A stretch of DNA of 64,000 bases from an uncultured Limosilactobacillus sp. GTDB lineage: Bacteria; Bacillota; Bacilli; Lactobacillales; Lactobacillaceae. Made by a program: the position numbers and the translations under genes. Each line of letters opens with the position of its first letter. Position 1 is the first letter of the stretch. The notes under the pieces are model-generated. The model had not been told where the DNA came from. It made no database searches and saw only the letters and a program-made list of their open reading frames with translations. Of this stretch, positions 9,384 through 18,475 are shown piece by piece. The stretch covers positions 58,983-122,982 of the forward strand of contig NZ_CAKPYE010000006.1 in the NCBI RefSeq assembly GCF_934202705.1, written 5' to 3'.

Positions 9384-10598
9384 ATGACAACTTTATATAA
9401 AAATGGTCTAGTCTTTAACGGTAGTGAGTTTACCCCAACAGACTTTTTAGTCGATCACGGCCGGTTTCAAGCAGTTGGCCGTAATCTGGACTTAGCTGAC
9501 CAAGTAGTTAATCTCAAAGGATACTATGTTACTCCGGGATTGGTAAATGCCCATACCCACATGACACTATCTTCTGATCCCCATTATTGGGATGATAAGC
9601 CCAAAAATACGGTTACCAAAACTGTTCTGGCATTACACAATCTTCAAGAAGCATTAAGTGTCGGCGTCACATACGTCCGTGATGTCGGTTCAACCGCAAA
9701 TGTTGATCTAAACTTAATGAAGTTAGGCTTACCAAATTTGCCTGGAATTGTGGGCAGTGGTCGTGCTCTGTCGATGACTGGCGGACATGGTGCTAATAAA
9801 GACGGCCATCCCGAGGAAGGAACATTAGAGTGTGATGGCGAAGCTGAAGTGAGAAAGGCTGCTCGCGCTGTTCTACGTGCTGGTGCTAGAAATGTTAAGT
9901 TAATGGCTACTGGAGGAGTAGCTTGTCCAGGAGAGACCCCGTTTGATGTGCAGTTCTCTCAACAAGAATTACGGGCTGCAGTGGAAGAAGCTCACCATAA
10001 AGGCTTTTCAACAGCTGCTCATGCGCAAGGAACCACTGGAATTAAAAATGCAGTTTTAGCTGGGATCGACTCAATTGAACATGCCATTTACGTTGACGAT
10101 GAGACATTGGAATTAATGAAAGCTCACGGCACATTTGTTGTACCGACATTAGTTGCGCCACTGGCAATTTATGAAAATCCAACTGAACTACCTGAGTTTA
10201 TGGTTAATAAAGCAAAGTTAGTTGCTAAAGATCATTTAAAGAGTATTAGACGAGTGGTTGAAGCAGGAATTCCGGTGGCAATGGGCACTGATGCAGGAAC
10301 TCCTTATAACACATTTGACCATTGGGTGGTTAATGAACTGAAAATGTACCTAACGGCAGGAATGTCACCAGTCCAGGTATTAAATTCTGCAACCTCTGTT
10401 GCCGCTAAACTCCTGCGGATTAATGATCAAATTGGTCAGGTAGCTAATAATTTTGAAGCAAATTTTGTTGTACTTAAAAAGAATCCACTGGATGATTTTG
10501 CGTCTTTTGAACAAGCGATGGCTGTCTTTCGGAAGGGAAAGTGTGTTGTTAATCGACTAACGAAAGTGGGTGATGAAAATGAATGGTTTAACTATTAA
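9384..10598 (+). CDS. Amidohydrolase, probable zinc dipeptidase (copy 1)
   Basis: Start chosen at ATG 9384 behind AGGAGG. The first metal site NAHTHM, a Lys in the NVKLMATGG strand, His residues in AAHAQG and SIEHAIY, and the late Asp in MGTDAGTP define the amidohydrolase superfamily. Its closest family is that of prolidase-like or imidazolonepropionase-like enzymes, several of which were shown to hydrolyse Xaa-Pro or Xaa-Arg/Lys dipeptides. Sitting between a peptide importer and an S9 peptidase, it most likely cleaves imported dipeptides; the side-chain preference cannot be read from the sequence. It is a paralogue of the gene at 12,497. Confidence 0.75.
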   Translation: MTTLYKNGLVFNGSEFTPTDFLVDHGRFQAVGRNLDLADQVVNLKGYYVTPGLVNAHTHMTLSSDPHYWDDKPKNTVTKTVLALHNLQEALSVGVTYVRDVGSTANVDLNLMKLGLPNLPGIVGSGRALSMTGGHGANKDGHPEEGTLECDGEAEVRKAARAVLRAGARNVKLMATGGVACPGETPFDVQFSQQELRAAVEEAHHKGFSTAAHAQGTTGIKNAVLAGIDSIEHAIYVDDETLELMKAHGTFVVPTLVAPLAIYENPTELPEFMVNKAKLVAKDHLKSIRRVVEAGIPVAMGTDAGTPYNTFDHWVVNELKMYLTAGMSPVQVLNSATSVAAKLLRINDQIGQVANNFEANFVVLKKNPLDDFASFEQAMAVFRKGKCVVNRLTKVGDENEWFNY

Positions 10599-12495
10599 CG
10601 ATTTAGTTAATTTGGTGAACGTTGGTGATTTAAAAACGAATGGTCAGCATACTGTTTTCGTGACTGCTCAGCCAGATGCAAACCAATTAAAACAGTACCA
10701 ATGGAGTGTTTATCATCAACTTGGTGACCATCAACAATTATTATTTTCTGTCGATCAGCATCCGGGCTTAACATTAAGCAATCATCCTACTAATTATCTT
10801 TATTATTCCACAATGGATAACCATAAAAAAGCTACTAGGCTGCATCAATTTAATTTGTTGACAATGAGTGAAGAACAAACTTTCAAGTTAAAGGATCGTC
10901 AATTAAAAGTTGAATTTGAATTGAATAAGCATGAGTTAATTATGTCTGGCACCTACCACGTAAATCAACCGGTGACCGAGCCATGGCATGAAGTTAGTGA
11001 AGTGCCATATTGGTCCAATGGCGAAGGCGCGGTGAACAATACCCGTCACCATCTATGGAAATTTAACCTGATTACCAAAACCTTGCAGGATTTAGTACCC
11101 ACTAATTTTGATGTCGCTAATTTTTGGTATCAAGATCATCGGCTCCTAATAAGTGGTGTGTCTTATCGTAAAAGTCGACCATTTAAAGATGGTTTATATG
11201 AATATAATTTTGATCGACAACAGTTATTAGACCTGATTAGTCCAGGACAGTACCGCTTTGATGATGTTGCTGTATTGAATCATCGACTGTTTGCTGTGGC
11301 CAGTGATGGTAAGCGGTTTGGCATGGGCGAGAACCCAAAGTTTTATGCCTATCAAGATCATGCGCTAATGTTAGTAGCTAATTGGGATCGTGAATTTGGT
11401 AATATTGTTGTTAATGACATGACAGTAGTGGGCGGTAATTCAGCTAGCGTCAGTCATGATCAGCTTTTCTTCTATGCGACTGTTACCGATCACAACGAAT
11501 TTTTTAAATTCGACGGTCACACTGTAACGAAATTGTTTAAGTGGAATGGTGCTATAAACTCATTTGCAATTACTAAAACAAGCATCCTTTTTACTGCAAC
11601 TACCGCTGAACAACCACAACAACTTTATCGATACCAAGCGGACAAATTTGAAAAATTAAGTCACTTTAACAGCTTTCTAAAGCAACGGCAGGTTGCCCAT
11701 TTTCATGAATTACATTATTTGGATTCCACTGGAAAAAGCGCAGTTGGCTGGTTATTGAAACCGACTAACTACCAGTCTGATAAGAAATATCCCGCCGTAT
11801 TAGAAATTCATGGCGGACCGCGGGCAGCCTATGGACACAGTTTCTTTCATGAAATGCAGGTGTTAGCAAATCATGGTTACTTTGTATTCTTTACCAATAT
11901 CCATGGATCAGCAGGTCAAGGAAATAAATATGCGGATCTTCGTGGAAAATATGGACAAGTTGATTATGATGACTTGATGGCATTTACTGACGCCGTATTA
12001 AATCAAACACCAGCAATCGATCCACAACGTTTGGGTGTGACAGGTGGCAGTTATGGGGGCTTTATGACTAACTGGATTGTCGGACATACCAATCGTTTTA
12101 ATGCAGCGGTCAGTGAACGCAGTATTGCAAGTTGGTCATCAATGATGATTTCAGATATTGGACCTGAATTTGTTCCTGATCAAATGGGAATGGATTTGTT
12201 GGGCCAACAAGGGATGGACAAGTATTGGTGGCATTCACCGTTACGCTATGTCAACCGAGTACAGACACCAACGCTATTTTTACACTCAGATCATGATTTT
12301 CGCTGCCCAGTTGTTGAAGGTTATCAAATGTTTCAAGCGGTGAAATTGCAACACCAACCAACTAAAATGTTGGTCTTTCACGGTTCCAACCACAATTTAT
12401 CAAGAAATGGACGACCAGATCAAAGAATGCAACGACTCAGAGAAGTTTTAACATGGTTTAATCAGTACTTAAACAATCATAAAGAAGGCGAGTAA
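10579..12495 (+). CDS. S9 family peptidase (acylaminoacyl/prolyl oligopeptidase type)
   Basis: Three starts are possible (GTG 10570, ATG 10573, ATG 10579); I prefer 10579 because the GGGTG element is spaced properly for it. The N-terminal two thirds are a likely beta-propeller. The C-terminal catalytic domain has the oxyanion motif EIHGGPRAAYG, nucleophile GGSYGGF, Asp in HSDHDFRCP, and His in GSNHNLSR. No signal peptide is seen, so it acts in the cytosol on imported peptides. It starts inside the end of the preceding amidohydrolase, showing translational coupling. Confidence 0.85.
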   Translation: MNGLTINDLVNLVNVGDLKTNGQHTVFVTAQPDANQLKQYQWSVYHQLGDHQQLLFSVDQHPGLTLSNHPTNYLYYSTMDNHKKATRLHQFNLLTMSEEQTFKLKDRQLKVEFELNKHELIMSGTYHVNQPVTEPWHEVSEVPYWSNGEGAVNNTRHHLWKFNLITKTLQDLVPTNFDVANFWYQDHRLLISGVSYRKSRPFKDGLYEYNFDRQQLLDLISPGQYRFDDVAVLNHRLFAVASDGKRFGMGENPKFYAYQDHALMLVANWDREFGNIVVNDMTVVGGNSASVSHDQLFFYATVTDHNEFFKFDGHTVTKLFKWNGAINSFAITKTSILFTATTAEQPQQLYRYQADKFEKLSHFNSFLKQRQVAHFHELHYLDSTGKSAVGWLLKPTNYQSDKKYPAVLEIHGGPRAAYGHSFFHEMQVLANHGYFVFFTNIHGSAGQGNKYADLRGKYGQVDYDDLMAFTDAVLNQTPAIDPQRLGVTGGSYGGFMTNWIVGHTNRFNAAVSERSIASWSSMMISDIGPEFVPDQMGMDLLGQQGMDKYWWHSPLRYVNRVQTPTLFLHSDHDFRCPVVEGYQMFQAVKLQHQPTKMLVFHGSNHNLSRNGRPDQRMQRLREVLTWFNQYLNNHKEGE

Positions 12496-12496
12496 T

Positions 12497-13702
12497 ATGA
12501 CGACAACTGCATATTTCAATTGTAATTTATTCCAGGGAACCGCAGATCAAGTAACTCAAAATGCTTGGTTTGAAGTTGATAATCAGACTGGCAAATTAAC
12601 GCAGGTTGGCAATGGTCACTATGATGGGAATGCAACTACCAAGGTAGACTTAAAGAATCGCTACGTCATGTCAGGATTAGTTGATGCTCATACCCACATG
12701 TTTATGAATCCATTAACGAATAAGCTGTACTATTTAACTGAAACCGAAGGCACTCTTCAAGCACTGGAAAATCTGCGTGAAGGATTAAAAGCTGGGCTCA
12801 CTTATGTCCGTGATTGCGGTGCCGCCTTTGACGTTGATGTTAAACTGCAAAAGTACCGTCAGGAACACCCATTTACTGGACCCCAAATTATGCCTTCCGG
12901 GCGACCAATGTCAATGACCGGTGGTCATGGCGATTTTACTGAAGGCGAGCATGGTGAAACCACGTGGGGCTACCTTGTTGATTCACCAGAGCAGATGCGA
13001 CATGCGGTGCGTCTGGCCTTCAAAGAGGGCGCCAAAAACATTAAGGTAATGGCAACTGGTGGTGTCATGTCAGCCACTGATCAAGTTGACGATACGGAAC
13101 TGAGTCTTGAAGAACTCACGATGGCGGTCCAAGAGGCCCACTCTAAGCACATGACCGTTGCAGCTCATGCAGAAGGGGCAACCGGAATTCATAATGCAGT
13201 CGTTGCAAGAGTCGATTCCGTAGAACATGGGTGTTACGTTCGTCATGAAGACGTTGAATTAATGAAAAAGCAGGGAACTTATTTAACGCCAACCTTGATT
13301 GCTGGCTACACCATTCCAAAGTACGGGCAAGGAAAACTGCCTCAATATATGTTGGACAAAGCAGGCGCCTTCTTAGACGACTTCTTCCTCCATGTTGGTG
13401 ACGCAATTAAATCAGGTGTGAAACTAGCTTTCGGGACCGATTCAGGGACCCCGTTTAACGCCTTTAAAGATGCTCCGCTTGAGCTTAGTTTAATGGTTAA
13501 GGCCGGCGCTACTAACTACCAAGCATTACAAGCCGCTGGATTAGGGTCTGCGTCATTATTGGGAATTGCGGATGAGTATGGAAGTTTGGAAGCTGGAAAA
13601 TATGCTGATTTCTTGGTCTTAGACCAAAATCCGCTTGAAGATGTTGGCGCGGTTCAACAAACTGACAAAGAAGTTTATCAGCATGGTCAGCGCAAGTTTT
13701 AG
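12497..13702 (+). CDS. Amidohydrolase, probable zinc dipeptidase (copy 2)
   Basis: Same layout as the copy at 9384: DAHTHMF metal site, TYVRDCGAA, MPSGRPMSMTGGHG, NIKVMATGGVMS, VAAHAEG, SVEHGCY, and FGTDSGTPFN. It keeps all metal ligands, and the two copies differ in the stretch before the His-Asp residues and in the loop around the substrate, so they probably differ in specificity. One base separates it from the S9 peptidase. Confidence 0.75.
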   Translation: MTTTAYFNCNLFQGTADQVTQNAWFEVDNQTGKLTQVGNGHYDGNATTKVDLKNRYVMSGLVDAHTHMFMNPLTNKLYYLTETEGTLQALENLREGLKAGLTYVRDCGAAFDVDVKLQKYRQEHPFTGPQIMPSGRPMSMTGGHGDFTEGEHGETTWGYLVDSPEQMRHAVRLAFKEGAKNIKVMATGGVMSATDQVDDTELSLEELTMAVQEAHSKHMTVAAHAEGATGIHNAVVARVDSVEHGCYVRHEDVELMKKQGTYLTPTLIAGYTIPKYGQGKLPQYMLDKAGAFLDDFFLHVGDAIKSGVKLAFGTDSGTPFNAFKDAPLELSLMVKAGATNYQALQAAGLGSASLLGIADEYGSLEAGKYADFLVLDQNPLEDVGAVQQTDKEVYQHGQRKF

Positions 13703-13713
13703 GAGGGATGTTT

Positions 13714-15051
13714 ATGACAGAAGAACGAAGAGCGGTTGAGCAATACGCTCTTGACCATTGGACCGATTTTAAAGAGTACTTGGAACATCCCAGTATTTCA
13801 GCACAAAACACTGGAATTCAAGAAACGAGTGACTATCTAGTTCAGACGTTCAAGGATCTGGGGGCAACTAACGTTGAAAAGTGGAAAGACCAAGGCGGCA
13901 ATCCGGTCGTTTTCGCTGAATTTAAAGGGACTGCTGATCGAACAGTTCTCTTTTACAATCACTATGATGTTCAACCACCAGAACCATTGACCGAATGGCG
14001 ATCTGACCCGTTTAAACCAACTGTCAACGGTAATCACCTCGTGGCACGGGGTGTTTGTGATGATAAAGGTGAATTAATGGCTCGCCTTGGGGTTGTGAAA
14101 TATTTTCAAGAACATGATGGCTTACCAGTTAACCTGAAATTCTTCGTTGAAGGTGAAGAAGAAACCGGCAGTCAACATGTAGAACAATACGTTAAAGCAC
14201 ACAAGAATCAGCTAAATGCAGACGCCTGTATTTGGGAAGGTGGCGGCAAGAACTCCGCCGATCATTTTGAAGTCATCGCCGGTGTTCGTGGAATTGTTAG
14301 TTTTGATATTAAAGTTAAGACTGCGGATGCAGATATCCATTCATCATTAGCTAACTATGTACCCAATGCGGCTTGGCGTTTAGTAGAAGGACTCGGGTCA
14401 TTAAGAGATCCCAAAAACGGCCGGATTACTGTGGGTGGTTTTTATGATGACATTTCTCCACTAACCACTGGCGAAAAAGCTGCTGTTAAGCAGATGGATT
14501 TTGCTCAATCAACCGTCAAAGAAGCGTATGGTTTAAAGCAACCATTGATTACAAATCATCCACGTGAAGAAATTGTCAACGGAACTACATTAACGATTAA
14601 TGGTCTTTCATCCGGCTACGAAGGTAAAGGCGTCAAAACAATTGTCCCTCGTGAGGCCCGTGCTAAATTAGATTGCCGATTAGCACCGAATCAAGCTCCC
14701 AAAGACATTATGGATAAATTAAAGCAACAATTGAAAGCGAATGGTTATGGTGACTTCGAAGTCAAATTAAACGTTGCTGAAGATGCGTGGCGGACACCAA
14801 TGGATGATCCCTTTGTGCAGGCAGCCCTGCAGACGGCGCGTGTTGTTTATGGTCCAACCACTAAATACGTACCGAATACTGCAGGAGGCGGACCGGTTCG
14901 CCCATTTGGCGAGCTTCTGGGATTGCCAGTAGTTATGGTTGGAGTTCATTACGCAAAGAGCGGGCCGCATGCTCCAAATGAACATCTGCGACTAAGCGAT
15001 TATGCTGAAGGAAGCTACTATTTAGTAAAGTTATTAACAGAATTAGGATAA
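13714..15051 (+). CDS. M20 family metallopeptidase (dipeptidase)
   Basis: ATG 13714 is chosen over ATG 13708 because AGGAGGG ends right at the latter. The metal ligands of the M20 family are visible: FYNHYDVQPP, RGVCDDKGELM, EGEEETGS, and a late GVHYAKSGPHAPNEH. The family removes or cuts short peptides in the cytosol. It is the last gene of the peptide operon. Confidence 0.85.
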   Translation: MTEERRAVEQYALDHWTDFKEYLEHPSISAQNTGIQETSDYLVQTFKDLGATNVEKWKDQGGNPVVFAEFKGTADRTVLFYNHYDVQPPEPLTEWRSDPFKPTVNGNHLVARGVCDDKGELMARLGVVKYFQEHDGLPVNLKFFVEGEEETGSQHVEQYVKAHKNQLNADACIWEGGGKNSADHFEVIAGVRGIVSFDIKVKTADADIHSSLANYVPNAAWRLVEGLGSLRDPKNGRITVGGFYDDISPLTTGEKAAVKQMDFAQSTVKEAYGLKQPLITNHPREEIVNGTTLTINGLSSGYEGKGVKTIVPREARAKLDCRLAPNQAPKDIMDKLKQQLKANGYGDFEVKLNVAEDAWRTPMDDPFVQAALQTARVVYGPTTKYVPNTAGGGPVRPFGELLGLPVVMVGVHYAKSGPHAPNEHLRLSDYAEGSYYLVKLLTELG

Positions 15052-15056
15052 AATTA

Positions 15057-15102
15057 AACAGCTCTTGCACTTCATTACCGTCTTCTGCGAGAGCTGTTTT
15101 AT
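15057..15102. terminator. Bidirectional terminator between the peptide operon and thiolase
   Basis: AAACAGCTCT and AGAGCTGTTTT form the outer stem, extended by GCA/TGC, with T/A runs on both sides. It serves both converging genes. Confidence 0.8.
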
Positions 15103-15115
15103 CTATTATAGATTA

Positions 15116-16291
15116 TTAGTGATTAATTAACGTTGCCGCACCCATGCCTCCGCCAATACAAAGGCTTGCAACCCCTGAATGAACATTGCGACGTTGCATT
15201 TCATGTAAGAGCGTCACAATAATTCGCGCACCAGTAGCACCAAGCGGGTGACCTAATGCGATGGCGCCACCATTAACGTTCACCACTTGCGGATCAATGC
15301 CCAACTTGTGAATTACCGTTAGCGCTTGGTTAGCAAACGCCTCATTGATCTCAAACAAGTCAATCTCATCCTGAGTATGGTTAGTAGTCTGTAACAATTT
15401 TTGAATAGCATAATAGGGACCAATCCCCATAATGGCCGGATCAACACCAACCAAGCTGCTAGCCGACCAATACCCAAGAATCGGTAGTCCATGATCTTTA
15501 GCATAACGCTCCGAGGTTAGTAGAACAGCAGCGGCACCGTCATTAATTCCAGACGAATTACCAGCAGTAACCTGCCCATCTTCCTTAAAAACGGGTTTTA
15601 ATTTAGCCAGTTGATCCATTGACGTATGACGAATTGCTTCGTCATCTTTAACAATCCTTGTCTGTCCATGACGACCATTAACCGTTACTGGAACAATTTC
15701 GTCAGCGAACCGTCCAGCTTGTTGCGCAGTCGCTGCTTTTTGCTGGCTAGCTAATGCAAGCTGATCAATGGTTTGACGACTTTCTGGGTATTTTGCCAAC
15801 AGATTTTCTGCTGTCATTCCCATCGGATAATTCCCATAGGCATCTTTTAATCCATCTTGGTAAAGACTATCAACCAATTCTGCATTCCCGTAGCGATAAC
15901 CAAACCGTCCTTTAGGAATTAGGTAAGGGGCATTTGACATACTTTCCATTCCACCGGCAATGACCACGTTGGCAACTCCGAGCAGAATTTGTTGAGCAGC
16001 CAATCGGATAGCCTGCATTCCCGAACCACAGACGTCATTAATCGTCGTTGCAGGAATTTGTTCTGGTAGACCGGCGGCGAGAGCTGCTTGACGCGCCGGA
16101 TTTTGTCCTTGACCAGCAGCCAGAACATTGCCCATAAACACTTCATTAACGTCATGAATGTTAATTGAAACATCAGCTAGGACATTACCAATCACCAGCG
16201 ATCCTAAATCAACAGCTGATTGACTAGCCAAGGCACCGCCTAATTTTCCGATTGGCGTGCGTTTAGCACTGACAAATACTACTTTCTCCAC
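15116..16291 (-). CDS. Acetyl-CoA acetyltransferase (thiolase)
   Basis: The thiolase active site is intact: nucleophile Cys in NDVCGSGMQ, NEAFANQ, GGAIALGHPLGATGAR with the catalytic His, and the second Cys in SLCIGGGMG. It condenses two acetyl-CoA to acetoacetyl-CoA, the first step of the mevalonate route to isoprenoids in lactobacilli. The length (391 aa) is normal. The patatin-like gene ends 10 bases upstream, so the pair is likely an operon. Confidence 0.88.
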   Translation of the reverse strand: MEKVVFVSAKRTPIGKLGGALASQSAVDLGSLVIGNVLADVSINIHDVNEVFMGNVLAAGQGQNPARQAALAAGLPEQIPATTINDVCGSGMQAIRLAAQQILLGVANVVIAGGMESMSNAPYLIPKGRFGYRYGNAELVDSLYQDGLKDAYGNYPMGMTAENLLAKYPESRQTIDQLALASQQKAATAQQAGRFADEIVPVTVNGRHGQTRIVKDDEAIRHTSMDQLAKLKPVFKEDGQVTAGNSSGINDGAAAVLLTSERYAKDHGLPILGYWSASSLVGVDPAIMGIGPYYAIQKLLQTTNHTQDEIDLFEINEAFANQALTVIHKLGIDPQVVNVNGGAIALGHPLGATGARIIVTLLHEMQRRNVHSGVASLCIGGGMGAATLINH

Positions 16292-16301
16292 AAAAATCTC
16301 C

Positions 16302-17159
16302 TCACTTTGTCAAATAGGCCGTTAACTCAGGCAACAAGTGTTCAGCTTGTCGTTGTCCCTGGTGATAAAGCTCTTGTAACTTATCAATATTCTTTTCCAG
16401 TCGGCTGACTTTTACCATGTTTTCTGGTGAAAAACAAAACCAGTCACCATTGGCCGCTTTTTGATTAACAACCTCAACTTGATAATTGTATCCTTCTGGT
16501 CGTTGAATACCAGTTTCCGCAAACGCAGAATTGTCTTTAAAAACTCGTCGGTACATTTGTTGCAACAATTTAGAAGTTGGTTTCTTTTGGTAAGCCCGCG
16601 GACGAGTACGGACAACGACGATCTTTTTAAAACCTTGTTGTTCAGCGATGTCGTACGGAATGGAGTCGGCAACGCCACCGTCTAAACACTTTCCCTTCGT
16701 TGTCATTTGCGGATCCATTAAAAAGGGCATCGAGCATGAGGCTTTGAGATCATTTACTAATTCAGAGCCAGTCGGGTTGGTAAATGACACCATCCATCCT
16801 GAAGATAATTGGGTTGCAACAATTGTAAAATTGGTTGATGACCGCTCATATGCCCGTTCATCAAAGTTATTCCAGTCCCAGCCATGATCTTCAAAAAGAA
16901 AGTCTAAATTTAAAATATCTTGATGTCTAAACATGTGTAATAAGGAAATATATTCCTTATCCTTTCGATAATGAGTATTCACATGGAGCATCCGTCCATA
17001 TTGCTTTGAAACGTATTGCGCACCGCATAAGGCACCCGCAGAAACGCCAATCACGCTTTTAAATTCAATGTGGTGGGCCAAAAAAGTATCCGTAATCCCA
17101 GTGGAATATTGGCCACGCATTGCGCCACCCTCTAAAACCAAAGCTGCATCATACAACAT
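16302..17159 (-). CDS. Patatin-like phospholipase family protein
   Basis: The patatin signature is complete: oxyanion loop EGGAMRGQY, nucleophile elbow GVSAGA, and the catalytic Asp in DGGVADSIPY. Family members are lipid acyl hydrolases of the YjjU type; the natural substrate is unknown. There is no signal peptide. An extended -10 (TGGTAAAAT) lies upstream on the minus strand, and the start has GGAGG. Confidence 0.82.
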   Translation of the reverse strand: MLYDAALVLEGGAMRGQYSTGITDTFLAHHIEFKSVIGVSAGALCGAQYVSKQYGRMLHVNTHYRKDKEYISLLHMFRHQDILNLDFLFEDHGWDWNNFDERAYERSSTNFTIVATQLSSGWMVSFTNPTGSELVNDLKASCSMPFLMDPQMTTKGKCLDGGVADSIPYDIAEQQGFKKIVVVRTRPRAYQKKPTSKLLQQMYRRVFKDNSAFAETGIQRPEGYNYQVEVVNQKAANGDWFCFSPENMVKVSRLEKNIDKLQELYHQGQRQAEHLLPELTAYLTK

Positions 17160-17334
17160 GCGAAAGTTCCTCCGTTTTCATCAAATGAATGATCATATTT
17201 TACCATTATTCAGTAGGGGAGAACAAAATAGTTTTTAACACTAATTTACCAATATTTATTTTATGTAAAGTTTAGACTTGATTTATCAAACCATGAATTA
17301 CTAATTATCGATAAGCAACAGAAAATAATTTTTT

Positions 17335-17400
17335 ACAAGAGTGATTCCAATAGCTGTGCGGTTAAATACCGATAAGTATTTCGGCTGGCGATTCTCTTTT
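17335..17400 (+). other. Imperfect hairpin upstream of pnuC
   Basis: This stretch in the 360-base gap before pnuC can fold into a nested hairpin: AAGAG/CTCTT outside, CCA..AGC/GCTGG, and AAATAC/GTATTT inside, ending in TTTT. No gene is visible before it on this strand. It may be the end of a small RNA or just a structured spacer; the rest of the gap (17160-17334) is AT-rich and shows nothing else I can support except the patatin promoter. Confidence 0.3.
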
Positions 17401-17411
17401 AAATTTATTCA

Positions 17412-17420
17412 TGCTATACT
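17412..17420 (+). promoter_or_regulatory. Extended -10 promoter of pnuC
   Basis: TGCTATACT is an extended -10 element. No good -35 is seen at the normal spacing, which fits an extended -10 promoter. Confidence 0.6.
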
Positions 17421-17447
17421 TTTCAATCAGTGACAATAAATGTCAAA

Positions 17448-17507
17448 GATGCCGTCAGGCGGATAAGGCATGATGAGCTTTCGTCATGAACCTAAAATTT
17501 AAAGGAG
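17448..17507 (+). promoter_or_regulatory. Structured pnuC leader, possibly a nicotinamide-related riboswitch
   Basis: About 60 bases between the promoter and the start codon can form ATGCC/GGCAT, then a 7-bp hairpin CATGATG/CGTCATG, and ACCT that can pair with AGG of the ribosome site. This layout suggests control of translation start. A compact pnuC-motif (NAD+-II) riboswitch is known upstream of pnuC in Lactobacillales; I cannot confirm a match by eye. Confidence 0.45.
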
Positions 17508-17518
17508 TTTGGTTATCA

Positions 17519-18256
17519 ATGGGAAATTCTCATGAAAACTATTTCGTATGGTTGTTTAGACAGTTAAAGGGGTGGCCGGTACAAAACTATTGCCTCTGGT
17601 TTTTTGCTTTTGGTTTTCAACTAGCACTTTTGATCGAAGCAAAGGTTACTACAGTCACGATAATTACTTTTATCGGGACACTACTTGGGACTCTTTGTGT
17701 CCTGGCGATTAACGCTACCAAGGCCATCAACGGATGGCTAGGGCTAATTAGTGCCGCATGTTTTATTTATGCAGGACTAGCTGCCAAAAATTATCTCTCA
17801 ATTTTTGAACAAATTGCTTACATTGCGACACTGGATTTACCCGTCATTTTAGCAATTAATTCTTGGAATGATGACACCAAGAACCACCTGCGAAAGTTTG
17901 GTGGTAAGGAATGGCTGGTAGCCATTATTGGTACCTTACTGGTTTACCTAATTTCCGGTTATTTAATTGGTCAATTTACTGACGATCCTCGTCCGTGGAT
18001 TGATGCAATTAGTTTTTCCATTAGCTTAACTGCCGGCATTATGTGTTTCATGCGTTATAATAACCAATACTTCTGGTGGTTAGCATCCGGGATTTTCCAA
18101 TTAATTCTCTGGGGAATTACCTTTGCTCAAGGTGATGCAACGCTGGCGATGGCAGTCAATAGTTCAATTTATGTTATCAATGATATTCTGGCATTTACCG
18201 TGAGTCCTTGGTTTAATCATGGACGAAAAAAGCAAGGCTTGAAAACCATTAATTAA
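17519..18256 (+). CDS. pnuC: Nicotinamide riboside transporter PnuC
   Basis: The ATG at 17519 lies behind AAAGGAG with an 11-base spacer; an in-frame upstream ATG (17486) would place the ribosome site inside the gene. The protein has about seven membrane segments with PnuC features such as the Trp/Asn-rich NAINGWLGL and YWWLASGIFQLILW. It imports nicotinamide riboside by facilitated diffusion for NAD synthesis. Other vitamin-uptake genes are nearby (22,380). Confidence 0.82.
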   Translation: MGNSHENYFVWLFRQLKGWPVQNYCLWFFAFGFQLALLIEAKVTTVTIITFIGTLLGTLCVLAINATKAINGWLGLISAACFIYAGLAAKNYLSIFEQIAYIATLDLPVILAINSWNDDTKNHLRKFGGKEWLVAIIGTLLVYLISGYLIGQFTDDPRPWIDAISFSISLTAGIMCFMRYNNQYFWWLASGIFQLILWGITFAQGDATLAMAVNSSIYVINDILAFTVSPWFNHGRKKQGLKTIN

Positions 18257-18276
18257 TTGATCTCAACGAAAAGCTT

Positions 18277-18327
18277 AACGCTCGCAAAATGAGGTTTTTA
18301 TCGACCTCTTTGGCGAGCGTTTTTTAT
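18277..18327 (+). terminator. Terminator after pnuC
   Basis: AACGCTCGC / GCGAGCGTT outer stem with an inner GAGGT/ACCTC stem, followed by T6. Confidence 0.9.
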
Positions 18328-18475
18328 ACTCCCTTTAAACACGAACATTAAATTTAAAAATCGGTTTTAAGTTATTGACATCACGAACTATGTCCATGAA
18401 AATGTAGACGTGCAATAACTTAATTGTTAATTATTAATATAAATTCACATTATATGTTCGCATTTGGAGGTAGTT

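Noticed and set aside
18330..18470. PurR boxes upstream of the broken phosphoribosyltransferase
   Set aside because: Three CGAAC/GTTCG elements are present, but their flanks and spacing differ from known PurBoxes; not annotated as sites.
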